Assembly: GCF_014384895.1 (NCBI RefSeq)
Contig: NZ_JACRSQ010000003.1
Coordinates: forward strand, 62,001-126,000
DNA: 64,000 nucleotides
Source: Bianquea renquensis
GTDB taxonomy: Bacteria; Bacillota; Clostridia; Lachnospirales; Bianqueaceae
Direction of reading: 5' to 3'
The notes beneath the pieces are model-generated. The model ran no database searches. It had not been told where the DNA came from and worked only from the letters and a program-made list of their open reading frames with translations. The stretch's first letter is position 1. Each line of letters opens with the position of its first letter. Shown here piece after piece: positions 9,609 through 17,566 of the stretch. Both the position numbers and the translations under genes were made by a program.

Positions 9609-10577
9609 TTAGTTTACAGCCTTGCCCGCTACGCGCACCCGCGGGTCAAACACCCCATAGAGCAGATCCACCACCAGGTTGATGACGATAAAGATGAGGC
9701 AGATCGTCATGACGAACCCCAATATCATGTTATAGTCGCTCTTGTTGATATACTTAATCAAGAGCACGCCCATTCCCGGAATATTGAAGAACGTCTCCAC
9801 GACAGCGGCACCGGCAAGCATGGAGGCAAAGGTCTGTCCGATCACTGTGAGGATGACGTTAAAGGCGTTTTTCAGCGCATGCTTATAGAAAACCTTGCTC
9901 TGCCGTAAGCCCTTCGCCTTGGCTGATTTTATATAGTCGGTTCCCAGGACGTCCAGCATTGCCGATCTCGTCATCCTGGTCACGTACGCAATATTCAGAA
10001 CCGACAGGGAGGCCACCGGCAAGATCATATAGCGGATAAACTCCCCCGCTCCCCCCTCCAATGGCGACCGGTAACCGGCCACCGGCAACACCTTCCACTT
10101 TGCTGCAAAAATAAACATGAGGACAGCGCACAGGACAAAAACCGGAACCGAGATGCCAAGCAGCGATGCTGACACCACCGCGCCATCCCCGACACCGTTT
10201 TTATGTTTTGCCGCAAAGATTCCCAGCGGAATCGCAATCACCAGAACCACCACCATGGAGATGGAGGCCAGGGCGAAGGTGGGGCCAAGGCCGGATATGA
10301 CCTGTTTGGCCACCACCCCCGTCTCCCCCTTGTCGATAAATGACTGTCCCATATCCCCCATGACAAAATGAATGAGCCACGTCCCATATCGCGCCAGAAA
10401 TGGGGCGTCTAGTCCATATTCCTCCAGCTTCGCTTGATACTGCTCCTCTGTATAGTCCGTGCCGAGAGCCTGACGCGCCGGATCTCCCGTGGCATCGATA
10501 AGAAAATACACAACGAACGACACAAGCACAAAGGTGATGATGCTAGTGCCAAGCCTCTTCAACAAATATTTCGCCAT
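9609..10577 (-). CDS. Peptide ABC transporter permease, DppB/OppB type
   Basis: This 322-residue permease is the other half of the channel. It begins with the family signature MAKYLLKRLGTSIITFVLVS and has GDMGQSF in the first extracellular loop. The EAA-type loop (SAKAKGLRQSKVFYKHALKN) precedes the last helices, and it ends with LLYGVFDPRVR, typical for DppB. AAGGAGG lies upstream of the ATG. It is the first channel gene after the binding-protein gene. Confidence 0.93.
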   Translation of the reverse strand: MAKYLLKRLGTSIITFVLVSFVVYFLIDATGDPARQALGTDYTEEQYQAKLEEYGLDAPFLARYGTWLIHFVMGDMGQSFIDKGETGVVAKQVISGLGPTFALASISMVVVLVIAIPLGIFAAKHKNGVGDGAVVSASLLGISVPVFVLCAVLMFIFAAKWKVLPVAGYRSPLEGGAGEFIRYMILPVASLSVLNIAYVTRMTRSAMLDVLGTDYIKSAKAKGLRQSKVFYKHALKNAFNVILTVIGQTFASMLAGAAVVETFFNIPGMGVLLIKYINKSDYNMILGFVMTICLIFIVINLVVDLLYGVFDPRVRVAGKAVN

Positions 10578-10617
10578 AGCAGATTACAGCCTCCTTCTCG
10601 CCCGGCAACCGTTGCGC

Positions 10618-12222
10618 CTATTTGGCAACCTTTACGCCCCAAAGGACAACACCCATAAACGCATTAAAGTTTTCTACCTTTTCGCTGGCGATATCGCAGT
10701 AGTAATAGTCGCCGTATTTGATGATAATGTGCTTCTCAGCACAGAACGCCTGCAACTCTTCCCATGCCGCGTACGCTTCATCAAAACTTGTGGCCGTGTC
10801 ATAGGCGGCGAAACGCTGGCTGAAACCGTCCACATTTGTAGCGCCGCTGAGAGGCGAGTACAGATAGGAGCAGATCGTGGGGTTGTACATTACGGCGTAG
10901 CTCATGACAAACATATCGTAGCCTTCGAAGGTCAGAACCTTGTTAAGCCAACCACTCCAGTCGTAGGTCTCTAATTTTACATTGAAGCCCACGGCCTCCA
11001 GCTGCTGCTGGAGAATCTTGGACGCCCGGTCCAATTCCGGATACGCGCTGGTGTTTAAGATGACGATTTCTTCCCCATTATAGGAGCTTTCTGCAAGCAA
11101 TGATTTCGCTTTCTCCTGATCCTGGCCATACTCGCTGTCGGCCACATCCGTATGCCATTTCGATTCTGGCGCAAGGTAACAAGCGTCAGTATAATAATAC
11201 TCACTGTCAAAAATTGAGGCGGATGAGACAAGTTCCGGGTCCACAGCGTAATACGCCGCCGCGCGGATGGTATCATCAGCAAAGAGGCTGCTATATAGGT
11301 TAAAACTAATGCCGCCGTTGCAGCCCATATCGGTTATTAGCTGGAGCCCATAGCTCTGGGCGTCCCCTTTGGCCGATTCAATATCGCCGTAGTCCAGATT
11401 TGTCAACATATCATATTCCCCTGTCTCCACGCCCACAAGCCGAACCGAGGATTCCGGCACAAAGTAGAAGGTACATGTATTGAAATACACGGTTCGATCT
11501 CCCCACTGTCCATCAAGGGGATACGCGGTCCCGGATTCGTCCACCGGCGGTTGATAGTCCTCAAACTTTGTCAGGGTGATGGATTCTCCCGGTGTATAGG
11601 ACTCATACTTAAGCGAACCGGTGCCGATGTATTCGCTGACATTTCCCGCGCCTGCCGCTTCCACCACCTCGGCCGGCATAATGACCGCCGACTGGGCTGG
11701 ATTGGCGAGAAGCTCGGTCAGCGTAACGCAGGGCTGACTGAGCTTGATTCCCACCTGATAGTCGTCAATCCTATAGAATTCTGAATCGATGACACGGTTC
11801 GCATACGCTGTGTACCCAAGCCAACGGTTCAGCGAGGCAACCACATCATCCGCCTTCATCTCCTTCCCATTGTGAAAGGTAACGCCCTGGCGAAGGACAA
11901 AGGTAAAGTCCGTATAGTCGTCGTTCACCGTGTAGGATTGGCAGAGCTGCGGCTTTGCCTCATAGTTTTGGTCCAACTCAAAAAGCATTTCATAGATATA
12001 GCGGGTCACATCACGGCAGGCGGTCGTTCCCGTGGTGTGCGGGTCCAGCGCCGGCGGTTCAACTGGGATGGCAACTTTGATCTCGTCTTTATATTCGATT
12101 TCACCGTTGGCCGCAGGGGTTGTGGAATCGGAGGACGCCCCTCCGCCCTTGCACGCTGCCAGTATGCAAGCCATTAAGGCCGCCACAAGAAATAAGGCGG
12201 CACTCATTTTCAGTCGTTTCAT
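10618..12222 (-). CDS. Peptide-binding lipoprotein (SBP family 5)
   Basis: The 534-residue lipoprotein is the extracellular receptor for the downstream Dpp-type transporter. It has a signal peptide with lipobox ILAAC, the cysteine at about residue 24. The family-5 hallmarks are present: PPALDPHTTGTTACRDVTRY near the start of the mature domain and VTFHNGKEMKADDV further on. Length is typical for DppA/OppA proteins. The gene heads a five-protein transporter operon and lies behind the terminator of the amidase unit. No obvious promoter was found in the 40 bp between that terminator and the start. The substrate is not readable from sequence, and proximity to the amidase and eut genes allows an amine- or amide-containing ligand. 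Confidence 0.92.
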   Translation of the reverse strand: MKRLKMSAALFLVAALMACILAACKGGGASSDSTTPAANGEIEYKDEIKVAIPVEPPALDPHTTGTTACRDVTRYIYEMLFELDQNYEAKPQLCQSYTVNDDYTDFTFVLRQGVTFHNGKEMKADDVVASLNRWLGYTAYANRVIDSEFYRIDDYQVGIKLSQPCVTLTELLANPAQSAVIMPAEVVEAAGAGNVSEYIGTGSLKYESYTPGESITLTKFEDYQPPVDESGTAYPLDGQWGDRTVYFNTCTFYFVPESSVRLVGVETGEYDMLTNLDYGDIESAKGDAQSYGLQLITDMGCNGGISFNLYSSLFADDTIRAAAYYAVDPELVSSASIFDSEYYYTDACYLAPESKWHTDVADSEYGQDQEKAKSLLAESSYNGEEIVILNTSAYPELDRASKILQQQLEAVGFNVKLETYDWSGWLNKVLTFEGYDMFVMSYAVMYNPTICSYLYSPLSGATNVDGFSQRFAAYDTATSFDEAYAAWEELQAFCAEKHIIIKYGDYYYCDIASEKVENFNAFMGVVLWGVKVAK

Positions 12223-12262
12223 ATGGATCCTTCCTCTCTCTTCAATGTCATTTACAATCTAA

Positions 12263-12309
12263 GGAAAAAGGGGCTGAGCAAGAAGCATTCGCTTCGAGAC
12301 TCAAACCCC
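12263..12309 (-). terminator. Rho-independent terminator after the amidase unit
   Basis: Reading the minus strand, GGGGTTTGAG (12309-12300) pairs with CTCAGCCCC (12278-12270) with one bulge. An inner GAAGC-ATTC-GCTTC hairpin lies in the loop, and TTTTTCC follows. This should end the amidase/small-protein transcript just before the peptide-binding lipoprotein gene. Confidence 0.75.
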
Positions 12310-12340
12310 ATTGTTCGATCATCGCATATTCGTTTATAGT

Positions 12341-12598
12341 TTAGTAACCGAGTTTCTCTTTTAGCTCCGCCGCGCTTGCGGAAAGATAGGCCTGCCTCAG
12401 CTGCGTGTAATTTTCAATTTCATTGGGCCCCAGCTTCGCAAGAATTTCCTGTAACGGCGTACACTGGTCAAAATCTGTTTTGACACAGATCCCATCTGCT
12501 TTTTTCACGGCGGCTTCCCGTGAGATCGGGAAAGAGATTGCCGCCTTTTCAACGGCTTTCAAAAAGAAATGTTCCTCTTGAATAAATTGCTTTTCCAT
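12341..12598 (-). CDS. Small protein of unknown function, cotranscribed with the amidase
   Basis: The product is 85 residues from the ATG at 12598. An upstream in-frame GTG at 12607 would sit directly on the GGGGGTG ribosome site, so the ATG is preferred. It is soluble and mainly helical, with two regions: MEKQFIQEEHFFLKAVEKA and a C-terminal helix ending AELKEKLGY. Two cysteines (CVKTDFDQC) could form a disulfide or bind metal. It starts 12 bp after the amidase stop and is followed by a strong terminator, so the two form a unit. I do not recognise a family. A subunit or modulator of the amidase is a guess from position only. Confidence 0.6.
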   Translation of the reverse strand: MEKQFIQEEHFFLKAVEKAAISFPISREAAVKKADGICVKTDFDQCTPLQEILAKLGPNEIENYTQLRQAYLSASAAELKEKLGY

Positions 12599-12610
12599 GG
12601 AAGGCACCCC

Positions 12611-13540
12611 CTAGTTTTCTTCTCCGCTGTGCGCACTGTAAAAGGTATAATCGCTCAAGTCCAGCCCAACGCCCTTTTGATCCGCAGAACAAGCGCCGCG
12701 ATGGTATGCTGTCCAGAGTAAATTGGAACCGCTGATGCGGGCGGCATCCACTGCCATAGGCGAGATTGCGCCTGTGAACACACAGGGCATTCCCCTCGGC
12801 GCTTCGTAGGTAATCATTCCCATGGGATCAACTGCCATGGAACCTCCAAAAAAGGAGTATCCCTCATCGGTACAGACGGAGTTTACGCCGATCACATAGT
12901 AACTATTAAAAATCGCGCCGGCCTGGTTGGTAATCTTCCACATTCTTTCGCCTGGAATCGGCCAGTGGGAAATATGAAATACCACATTGGCGCCCTTGAA
13001 CGCCGCTTCCCGCCAACATTCCGGGTACAGCGCGTCGGCGCAGATCAGGATTGCGATTTTAGACCCTTTGGGTCCATTGCAGACCACCATATCCCGTCCG
13101 GGCTTTGTCGGTTCCATGGAAAGGGCCGGATTCATTTTGATGTATTGAGCCGCGATTTCGCCCTGGTCATTGACGACGATGGCTGTGTTTTCAATGTCGG
13201 AGCCATCCTCTGGCTTGATCCATGGATTGAAGATTCCCCACACCGAAAGTTCTTTGCATTTGGCGCAAACTTTTTGGATCGGAACGGAATTGATGGCAAT
13301 TCCAACTTGCAGCCAGTTGACCGGCGCCATCCCCTGAAAGCAACATTCTGGAAATACGATGATATCGCATCCAGGGTTCCCCACAACCGCTCGATCCATC
13401 CACTGAAGAATGCGGTCTGCGTTTTGATCCACCTCTTCAAGAGTATTGGCGCTGATGGGATCAAACTGAACCGCCGAATAGGAGAGGATGCCATTTCCTA
13501 TATCCGGTATCGCCGCGCTGTTTCCACCGTGATTGCTCAT
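12611..13540 (-). CDS. Carbon-nitrogen hydrolase (nitrilase-superfamily amidase)
   Basis: This 309-residue enzyme belongs to the CN-hydrolase fold and should hydrolyse a C-N amide bond. The catalytic triad is visible as Glu65 (FPECCF), Lys135 (YIKMNP) and Cys167 (LICADALYPE). The ICxDxxYPE context and overall length resemble the aliphatic amidase/formamidase branch more than nitrilases or beta-ureidopropionases. There is no signal peptide, so it is cytoplasmic. GGAGGAAT precedes the ATG. It lies between the peptide importer and the defence and eut genes and has its own promoter with palindromes and a leader hairpin. The fold and triad are certain, the substrate (formamide, short aliphatic amide, or an N-acyl amine) is open. 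Confidence 0.85.
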   Translation of the reverse strand: MSNHGGNSAAIPDIGNGILSYSAVQFDPISANTLEEVDQNADRILQWMDRAVVGNPGCDIIVFPECCFQGMAPVNWLQVGIAINSVPIQKVCAKCKELSVWGIFNPWIKPEDGSDIENTAIVVNDQGEIAAQYIKMNPALSMEPTKPGRDMVVCNGPKGSKIAILICADALYPECWREAAFKGANVVFHISHWPIPGERMWKITNQAGAIFNSYYVIGVNSVCTDEGYSFFGGSMAVDPMGMITYEAPRGMPCVFTGAISPMAVDAARISGSNLLWTAYHRGACSADQKGVGLDLSDYTFYSAHSGEEN

Positions 13541-13578
13541 TTTAATTCCTCCATTCCGTATTGATTCCCTGAAAAACG

Positions 13579-13622
13579 AAAGGAGCTTTCCTCAAGAGCA
13601 TGGCTCCCGGGAAAACTCCTTT
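13579..13622 (-). terminator. Hairpin in the amidase 5' leader, possible attenuator
   Basis: On the minus strand AAAGGAGTTTTCC (13622-13610) pairs with GGAAAGCTCCTTT (13591-13579) with one G-U pair. A second small stem (GAGC-CAT-GCTC) sits in its loop and CGTTTTTC follows. It has the shape of an intrinsic terminator but lies between the amidase promoter and its start codon, a few bases after the expected transcription start. Confidence 0.6.
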
Positions 13623-13632
13623 GTTTGCTTTT

Positions 13633-13661
13633 AGTATACTGCATTATGCCCAAAAATGCAA
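13633..13661 (-). promoter_or_regulatory. Amidase promoter
   Basis: On the minus strand, TTGCAT (13661-13656), 17 bp, and TATACT (13638-13633) form a good vegetative promoter. Transcription would start about 13626, roughly 85 bases before the amidase ATG. Confidence 0.65.
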
Positions 13662-13705
13662 TTAGATTTTTGGACATAAAATCATATCAACCTTTGTTCA
13701 AGGTT
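13650..13705. promoter_or_regulatory. Two inverted repeats upstream of the amidase
   Basis: CCAAAAAT-N8-ATTTTTGG (13650-13673) covers the -35 box. AACCTT-N5-AAGGTT (13689-13705) lies just upstream. A third palindrome, TTTGCCG-G-CGGCAAA, is at 13761-13775. The first two are placed like repressor and activator sites. No regulator gene for them is adjacent. Apart from these elements the 297 bp between the amidase and the next small ORF is AT-rich, with no gene seen. Confidence 0.45.
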
Positions 13706-13837
13706 ATAAGCATTCAAATTATATCCAATTTTTTCTTTTATTTTTTGTATAGTATTTTATTTTGCCGGCGGCAAATATCTTGTAATATAACTGGTGTTTT
13801 CCTGTAAACATTAATCCCCCAAGGATATGTATCTTTT

Positions 13838-13978
13838 TCATAATGAAAAATCACGGTCTCCTTGTTCTGAGTTTTCAATGTCGTTCTGCAATATTTCACG
13901 CTTTTCTCTTAAATCCTCAACCTCCTCATCAATCTTAATTTCTTTATAAAAGTCAGAAAATTGTTTCTTTAATTTCAT
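13838..13978 (-). pseudogene. 46-codon ORF, possible N-terminal relic of a CD-NTase-like protein
   Basis: A strong AGGAGG site precedes this ATG, and a 46-residue product beginning MKLKKQFSDFYKEIKID is encoded. It continues with a charged helix (EEVEDLREKREILQNDIEN) and ends soon after. From memory, many CBASS-type nucleotidyltransferases start with a similar MKL..QF..FY..I..D helix followed by L.EKREIL..DI. The catalytic part is absent here, so the ORF may be the stump of such a gene. It could equally be a genuine small protein. It lies 17 bp after the RloB stop and may be cotranscribed with rloA-rloB. Whether it is expressed is unknown. Confidence 0.4.
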
Positions 13979-13995
13979 AAATTATATCCTCCTCG

Positions 13996-14667
13996 CTAGC
14001 AATTACATATTTTTTTACATATTTCTTCCACCAACCGCTGCACCATACAAGCCGGGCACATCTCCGATGGCTTATTTTTCCCATCATCCAAGCACTTCTT
14101 ATAGCACCGTTCCGCTATCTGAATTGCCTTCTCCTCATTCCCATACTGCACCAGCTTGCGGTAAATATTCTTATCCTTCTTAATATATTTCTGCCCCGTA
14201 ACCTTCTCAAATTTATCCGCAAACCGGTCACAGCATGTATATGATTCCCATATTGCCGGCATCTCGCCAAAATAGGCATACATCCAAATCTCAAAGCAGG
14301 GATTGGACCAGCCTGCACCGATACCGCTTTTCTCTGCCGCCTGAATAATATCATCAAAATCCTTTACTTGGTCCCGGTCAAAGACAATCCATGGAATACG
14401 GTACTGCGGCTCCATATTTGCAAGCTCTAGCGCCCGTTCCACCAGTTCTACCGTCTTGGTCTTTTCCACTTTTATCACCAGGCGATCTTTCAGTTCTGCC
14501 GGAATACTGTCCCGCAGGCCCTCAAAATAATTCTTCTCCGTCTCCTCTGTATCTGTCACAATCAGGTAATATCCCAACTCTGGTACTCTTGTTCCCACAC
14601 GCTGGTTCCGGTCTTTTCTTTTCCCGGATCTGCGATCACTGAGCTTTCCTCCACTTTTATTCGCCAT
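13996..14667 (-). CDS. rloB: RloB-family protein (putative nuclease partner of RloA)
   Basis: The 223-residue protein matches the RloB family, also known as the second component of AbiL-type abortive infection. It has a basic N terminus (GKRKDRNQRVGTR), then a Toprim-like core with TDTEETEKNYF and WIVFDRDQ. The acidic residues are expected to bind metal. The C-terminal half is helical and cysteine-rich (SEMCPACMVQ). Its start overlaps the end of rloA by 11 bp, so the two are translationally coupled. RloA/RloB pairs are found beside restriction systems and act in phage defence in related systems. The acidic motif suggests nuclease action after RloA triggering, by analogy. Confidence 0.85.
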   Translation of the reverse strand: MANKSGGKLSDRRSGKRKDRNQRVGTRVPELGYYLIVTDTEETEKNYFEGLRDSIPAELKDRLVIKVEKTKTVELVERALELANMEPQYRIPWIVFDRDQVKDFDDIIQAAEKSGIGAGWSNPCFEIWMYAYFGEMPAIWESYTCCDRFADKFEKVTGQKYIKKDKNIYRKLVQYGNEEKAIQIAERCYKKCLDDGKNKPSEMCPACMVQRLVEEICKKICNC

Positions 14668-15952
14668 CCGCAGTTCTCCCTGTAAGCATCTTCATCGGTT
14701 TCAATGCCGGAATAGCGCCATAGTTTCCTGTCAGGTAGTTCTTTGCCAAAGCCTCGTCTCTGCGCACTTTATTACCGTCCTCGTCTTTAAACTCAGCCAG
14801 CGAATACAGTTCAGATACTCCATCCCCGTTTTTATTGACCATCCAGATTTCATCCCTACGCAGCAGTTCATTAGAAAACTGCCAAATATCATGGGTAGTA
14901 AAAATAAGCTGAGCATTCTGCGTATTAATTTCTGGCGATAAAAAGGTCAGTATAATATTCCTGACCAGCAATGGATGCAGCCTAGCATTCAGTTCGTCTA
15001 TAAATAATGTTCCCCCATTATCCAGCACGTCTTTCAACGATGGATAAAGCGCAAACATTTTCAGTGTACCGCTGGATTCCTGCTTTAACGGAATGGAGGC
15101 CAGCTCCTGACTTCCCACTTTTTTATGGAGGGCATCAATTACAAAACTTTTGCTTGTATCCTTCTCGTCTTCCGGCGGCAGCTCCTCCACTTCAAAATCC
15201 TGTATTGACTCATCAAAGGAACCAAAATATTTTACCACATTCTCCTGCACTTCTTTCCTATCTACAAACCCGTCCGGAAGGACTCTAGAGCGAAAGAAGT
15301 TCTCTGCCGGATCACCAAAATCGATGGTATCGTTGTTTAGGAACCAATCCCTTACCTTCTTAAGTTTGGCAACCCGCAGCTTTGCTCCCAGGGAAACGAT
15401 AAGCGATTCTTTATTCAGTGACACCTTAATATTCTCCACATGGTTCTTGGAAAACCCGTTCATTTCCAGCTCTTCGCCTTTTTTTCGGTAAAAGACAGTT
15501 CTGTAATTGTTTCTTGCAGTCTTGGCTTTGGAATACAGCCATTCTTCCACTACCTCATCCTCTTTTAAGGAAAAACCGTATTGGTATACCTTTCCAGTAT
15601 TTTCAGAATTGTCTACATAAAAGACCTCAAACGTGGTCTCTTCATTGCGGCTATTATCATCAAACAGAAACGGAGTAACTTTCATATAGTCCGCCCTCTT
15701 TTTCCGGCGGCCTTCTTCCTCATCTCCAAATTTAAAAGACTCCGCCACATAATAGCTCATGTAGTCAAAGGCATCGTACACATTTGACTTACCGCTTGCG
15801 TTAGCGCCGTAAATAGCAGCTACTTTCAGCAGTTTATCATTTGCAATATCAACAACGTGATCCTCGTGTTCTGTTATTTTAGTTGCTGACAAGTCCAGCG
15901 ACACCTCATCACGAAATGATTTGAAGTTCTTAAAGTTAAATTGTATCAGCAT
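14657..15952 (-). CDS. rloA: RloA-family AAA ATPase (AbiL-like defence)
   Basis: This 431-residue SMC-like ATPase starts with MLIQFNFKNFKSFRDEVSL, typical of the AAA_15/AAA_21 families. It has Walker A GANASGKS at residues 49-56. An insert with predicted helical parts follows, then Walker B TLFIDELNARLHP and the H-loop IFTTHD near the C terminus. A GAGGAG site precedes the ATG. It probably acts as the phage sensor and switch that controls RloB. Codon and base composition are more AT-rich than the eut genes and the transporter genes on either side, as expected for a horizontally acquired defence cassette. Confidence 0.88.
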   Translation of the reverse strand: MLIQFNFKNFKSFRDEVSLDLSATKITEHEDHVVDIANDKLLKVAAIYGANASGKSNVYDAFDYMSYYVAESFKFGDEEEGRRKKRADYMKVTPFLFDDNSRNEETTFEVFYVDNSENTGKVYQYGFSLKEDEVVEEWLYSKAKTARNNYRTVFYRKKGEELEMNGFSKNHVENIKVSLNKESLIVSLGAKLRVAKLKKVRDWFLNNDTIDFGDPAENFFRSRVLPDGFVDRKEVQENVVKYFGSFDESIQDFEVEELPPEDEKDTSKSFVIDALHKKVGSQELASIPLKQESSGTLKMFALYPSLKDVLDNGGTLFIDELNARLHPLLVRNIILTFLSPEINTQNAQLIFTTHDIWQFSNELLRRDEIWMVNKNGDGVSELYSLAEFKDEDGNKVRRDEALAKNYLTGNYGAIPALKPMKMLTGRTADGE

Positions 15953-15993
15953 AATAATCTCCTCATTCTGATCATATAAGATCTTTATATTAT

Positions 15994-16021
15994 AGTATAT
16001 ACCATTTTAATAAAAAATCAA
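15994..16021 (-). promoter_or_regulatory. rloA promoter
   Basis: On the minus strand TTGATT (16021-16016), 16 bp, and TATACT (15999-15994) precede rloA by about 40 bp. The whole 90-bp gap is AT-rich. Confidence 0.55.
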
Positions 16022-16041
16022 CATCTAATTTCAGAAAAACT

Positions 16042-16251
16042 TCAAATTGTACGTTGATTTTCTAAGATTTCTTCATTGATCATTTTACTGTAGCCGCCGA
16101 ACGCGAGGTTGCAGGAATCCGCAATTTCCTTCATATCCGCCTTGCTTTCCCGTGCCAGCCTTCTCAAATCTTTCGCTTTTCCGCCGTTCTTGGTATCATC
16201 CATGAACGCACAAAACGCGGCTTGCCATTCCCTCGACAGACACCTCTTCAA
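16042..16251 (-). CDS. Small ORF coupled to the PucR-type gene, unknown
   Basis: A 69-codon frame opens with TTG, overlapping the regulator's stop codon as TTGA. That arrangement often indicates translational coupling. The product is charged and helical (KAKDLRRLARESKADMKEIAD) and ends GGYSKMINEEILENQ. No family was recognised and no convincing separate ribosome site was seen. It may be a real small protein or the C-terminal stump of a gene cut when the adjacent AT-rich defence cassette arrived. Confidence 0.3.
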   Translation of the reverse strand: MKRCLSREWQAAFCAFMDDTKNGGKAKDLRRLARESKADMKEIADSCNLAFGGYSKMINEEILENQRTI

Positions 16252-17462
16252 AGAATGTGCAGAATCTTTTCAATTTCAATGCAGGTTATAATATTGGCGA
16301 TCTGGGCCATGGACGAAAAGCTGATTCCCAATATCTCCTCTATGCGATGAATGCGGTATCGCAGGGTGTTTTTGTGGATGTACAGCAGTTCCGCCGTTTT
16401 GTCAACGGTGAAGTTGCAGGCGCAAAAGCAGCGCAAAGTGTCCAGCAGAATCCCTCCGTTGGCCTCGTCGTGATCCCGCAGCCGTCCCAGATGGTGATCA
16501 TAAAACCGGCGCAGACACTCTGGATCGGGCATCTCCAGAAGGATCTGGGCAATCCCGATATTGTCAAACAGCATGACTGGATCCTGATTCCACCTGATGT
16601 TCTCCACTTGGATCGCCCGGATTGCCTGGAGATATGCCTCCCGATATTCCGTCAGACTGGCAAAAACGGAACTGATCCCCAAATGAAACCGCACGCCCTC
16701 CGTCTCGAAGGTTGTGATGGAATTCAATATCTGGCGGGCAAAGGTTTCCGTCTCGATGAATTCATGATCGGAATCCAGGGAAAGGGTCAGAACGATCTGC
16801 TCATCGTACACGGCCAGCATCCTGGAGGCGAAGTGGCGCTCATAGAGAACCCTGATTTTTTCACTGATACTGTCGAGCAATCCTCTGGAGATCGGGGCGG
16901 TGGCATCCGGTTTCCCGCCATCCGATGTGGCGCGAATCACTGCCACCTGGAAATTGCCATTGACATTGACGCCCAGGTTCTGCATCCGATAAATTCCGGC
17001 CGCGATATCGCTGGAGTGATCGCTTACGAGAAGGCGCACCACCTCCCCTGCATCCCCTTCCTGCCTATTACTCTTCATGCAATACCCTAGCACATCCTTG
17101 TACATTTGCGCATATTTCTTCTCGAAGGGAACCTCTAGAACTGGGATTCTATACTGATCGGCGAGATCTTTTGCCTTCCTTGGCAGATATGGGATGTACC
17201 CGGCGCTGAAGGAGATCATCACAGCCGCCACATTTTTCTTTTTGGCAGTCTTGAAGAACACGGTGAAATCGTCCACAAGATTTTTAGGAGCTGGGTGGTA
17301 TTTTGCTAGCACACACAGATCCCCGTTGGACAATACCTGCGACGCCGTGTGAAGCATGGAAAAGCTAGCCCACGAGAGTTCATTTGTTACCCCCGCCTCG
17401 CCTGCGATCACGGTTACGCCCTGAAAGCTATCGAATTTTAAAATATCGGCCACTGTGACCAT
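16248..17462 (-). CDS. PucR/CdaR-family transcriptional regulator
   Basis: The 404-residue protein has the PucR layout. An N-terminal ligand-sensing domain begins MVTVADILKFDSFQGVTVIAG (about 1-125), a central GGDEF-like region follows, and a C-terminal CdaR-type HTH contains HKNTLRYRIHRIEEILG. Such regulators commonly activate catabolic genes for purines, amines or amino acids. The gene lies directly downstream of eutC on the same strand but has its own promoter behind the eut terminator. It is therefore the best candidate regulator of the ethanolamine genes, replacing the EutVW two-component system known in other Firmicutes. The family is firm, the target is inferred from position. Confidence 0.87.
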   Translation of the reverse strand: MVTVADILKFDSFQGVTVIAGEAGVTNELSWASFSMLHTASQVLSNGDLCVLAKYHPAPKNLVDDFTVFFKTAKKKNVAAVMISFSAGYIPYLPRKAKDLADQYRIPVLEVPFEKKYAQMYKDVLGYCMKSNRQEGDAGEVVRLLVSDHSSDIAAGIYRMQNLGVNVNGNFQVAVIRATSDGGKPDATAPISRGLLDSISEKIRVLYERHFASRMLAVYDEQIVLTLSLDSDHEFIETETFARQILNSITTFETEGVRFHLGISSVFASLTEYREAYLQAIRAIQVENIRWNQDPVMLFDNIGIAQILLEMPDPECLRRFYDHHLGRLRDHDEANGGILLDTLRCFCACNFTVDKTAELLYIHKNTLRYRIHRIEEILGISFSSMAQIANIITCIEIEKILHIL

Positions 17463-17497
17463 CCCTATGTTCCTCCCCTCTGCCGCTCATTTTTTCT

Positions 17498-17526
17498 ATT
17501 GTACCACGGTCCATGCCATCTTGCAA
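17498..17526 (-). promoter_or_regulatory. Promoter of the PucR-type gene
   Basis: On the minus strand TTGCAA (17526-17521), 17 bp, TACAAT (17503-17498). It lies between the eutC terminator and the regulator's GGGGAGGA ribosome site. Confidence 0.7.
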
Positions 17527-17541
17527 TACAATACAAAAGAA

Positions 17542-17566
17542 CGGCTATAGCACAAGGCTATAGCCG
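17542..17566 (-). terminator. eutC terminator overlapping its stop codon
   Basis: A perfect 10-bp stem CGGCTATAGC / GCTATAGCCG with a 5-base loop is followed by TTCTTTTG on the minus strand. The eutC stop codon TAG lies inside the second arm, so translation to the end of eutC would disturb folding of the terminator. Confidence 0.75.

Noticed and set aside
13625..13807. 60-codon plus-strand frame in the amidase leader region
   Set aside because: Low-complexity Phe/Ile/Tyr sequence over the promoter and operators, without ribosome site.
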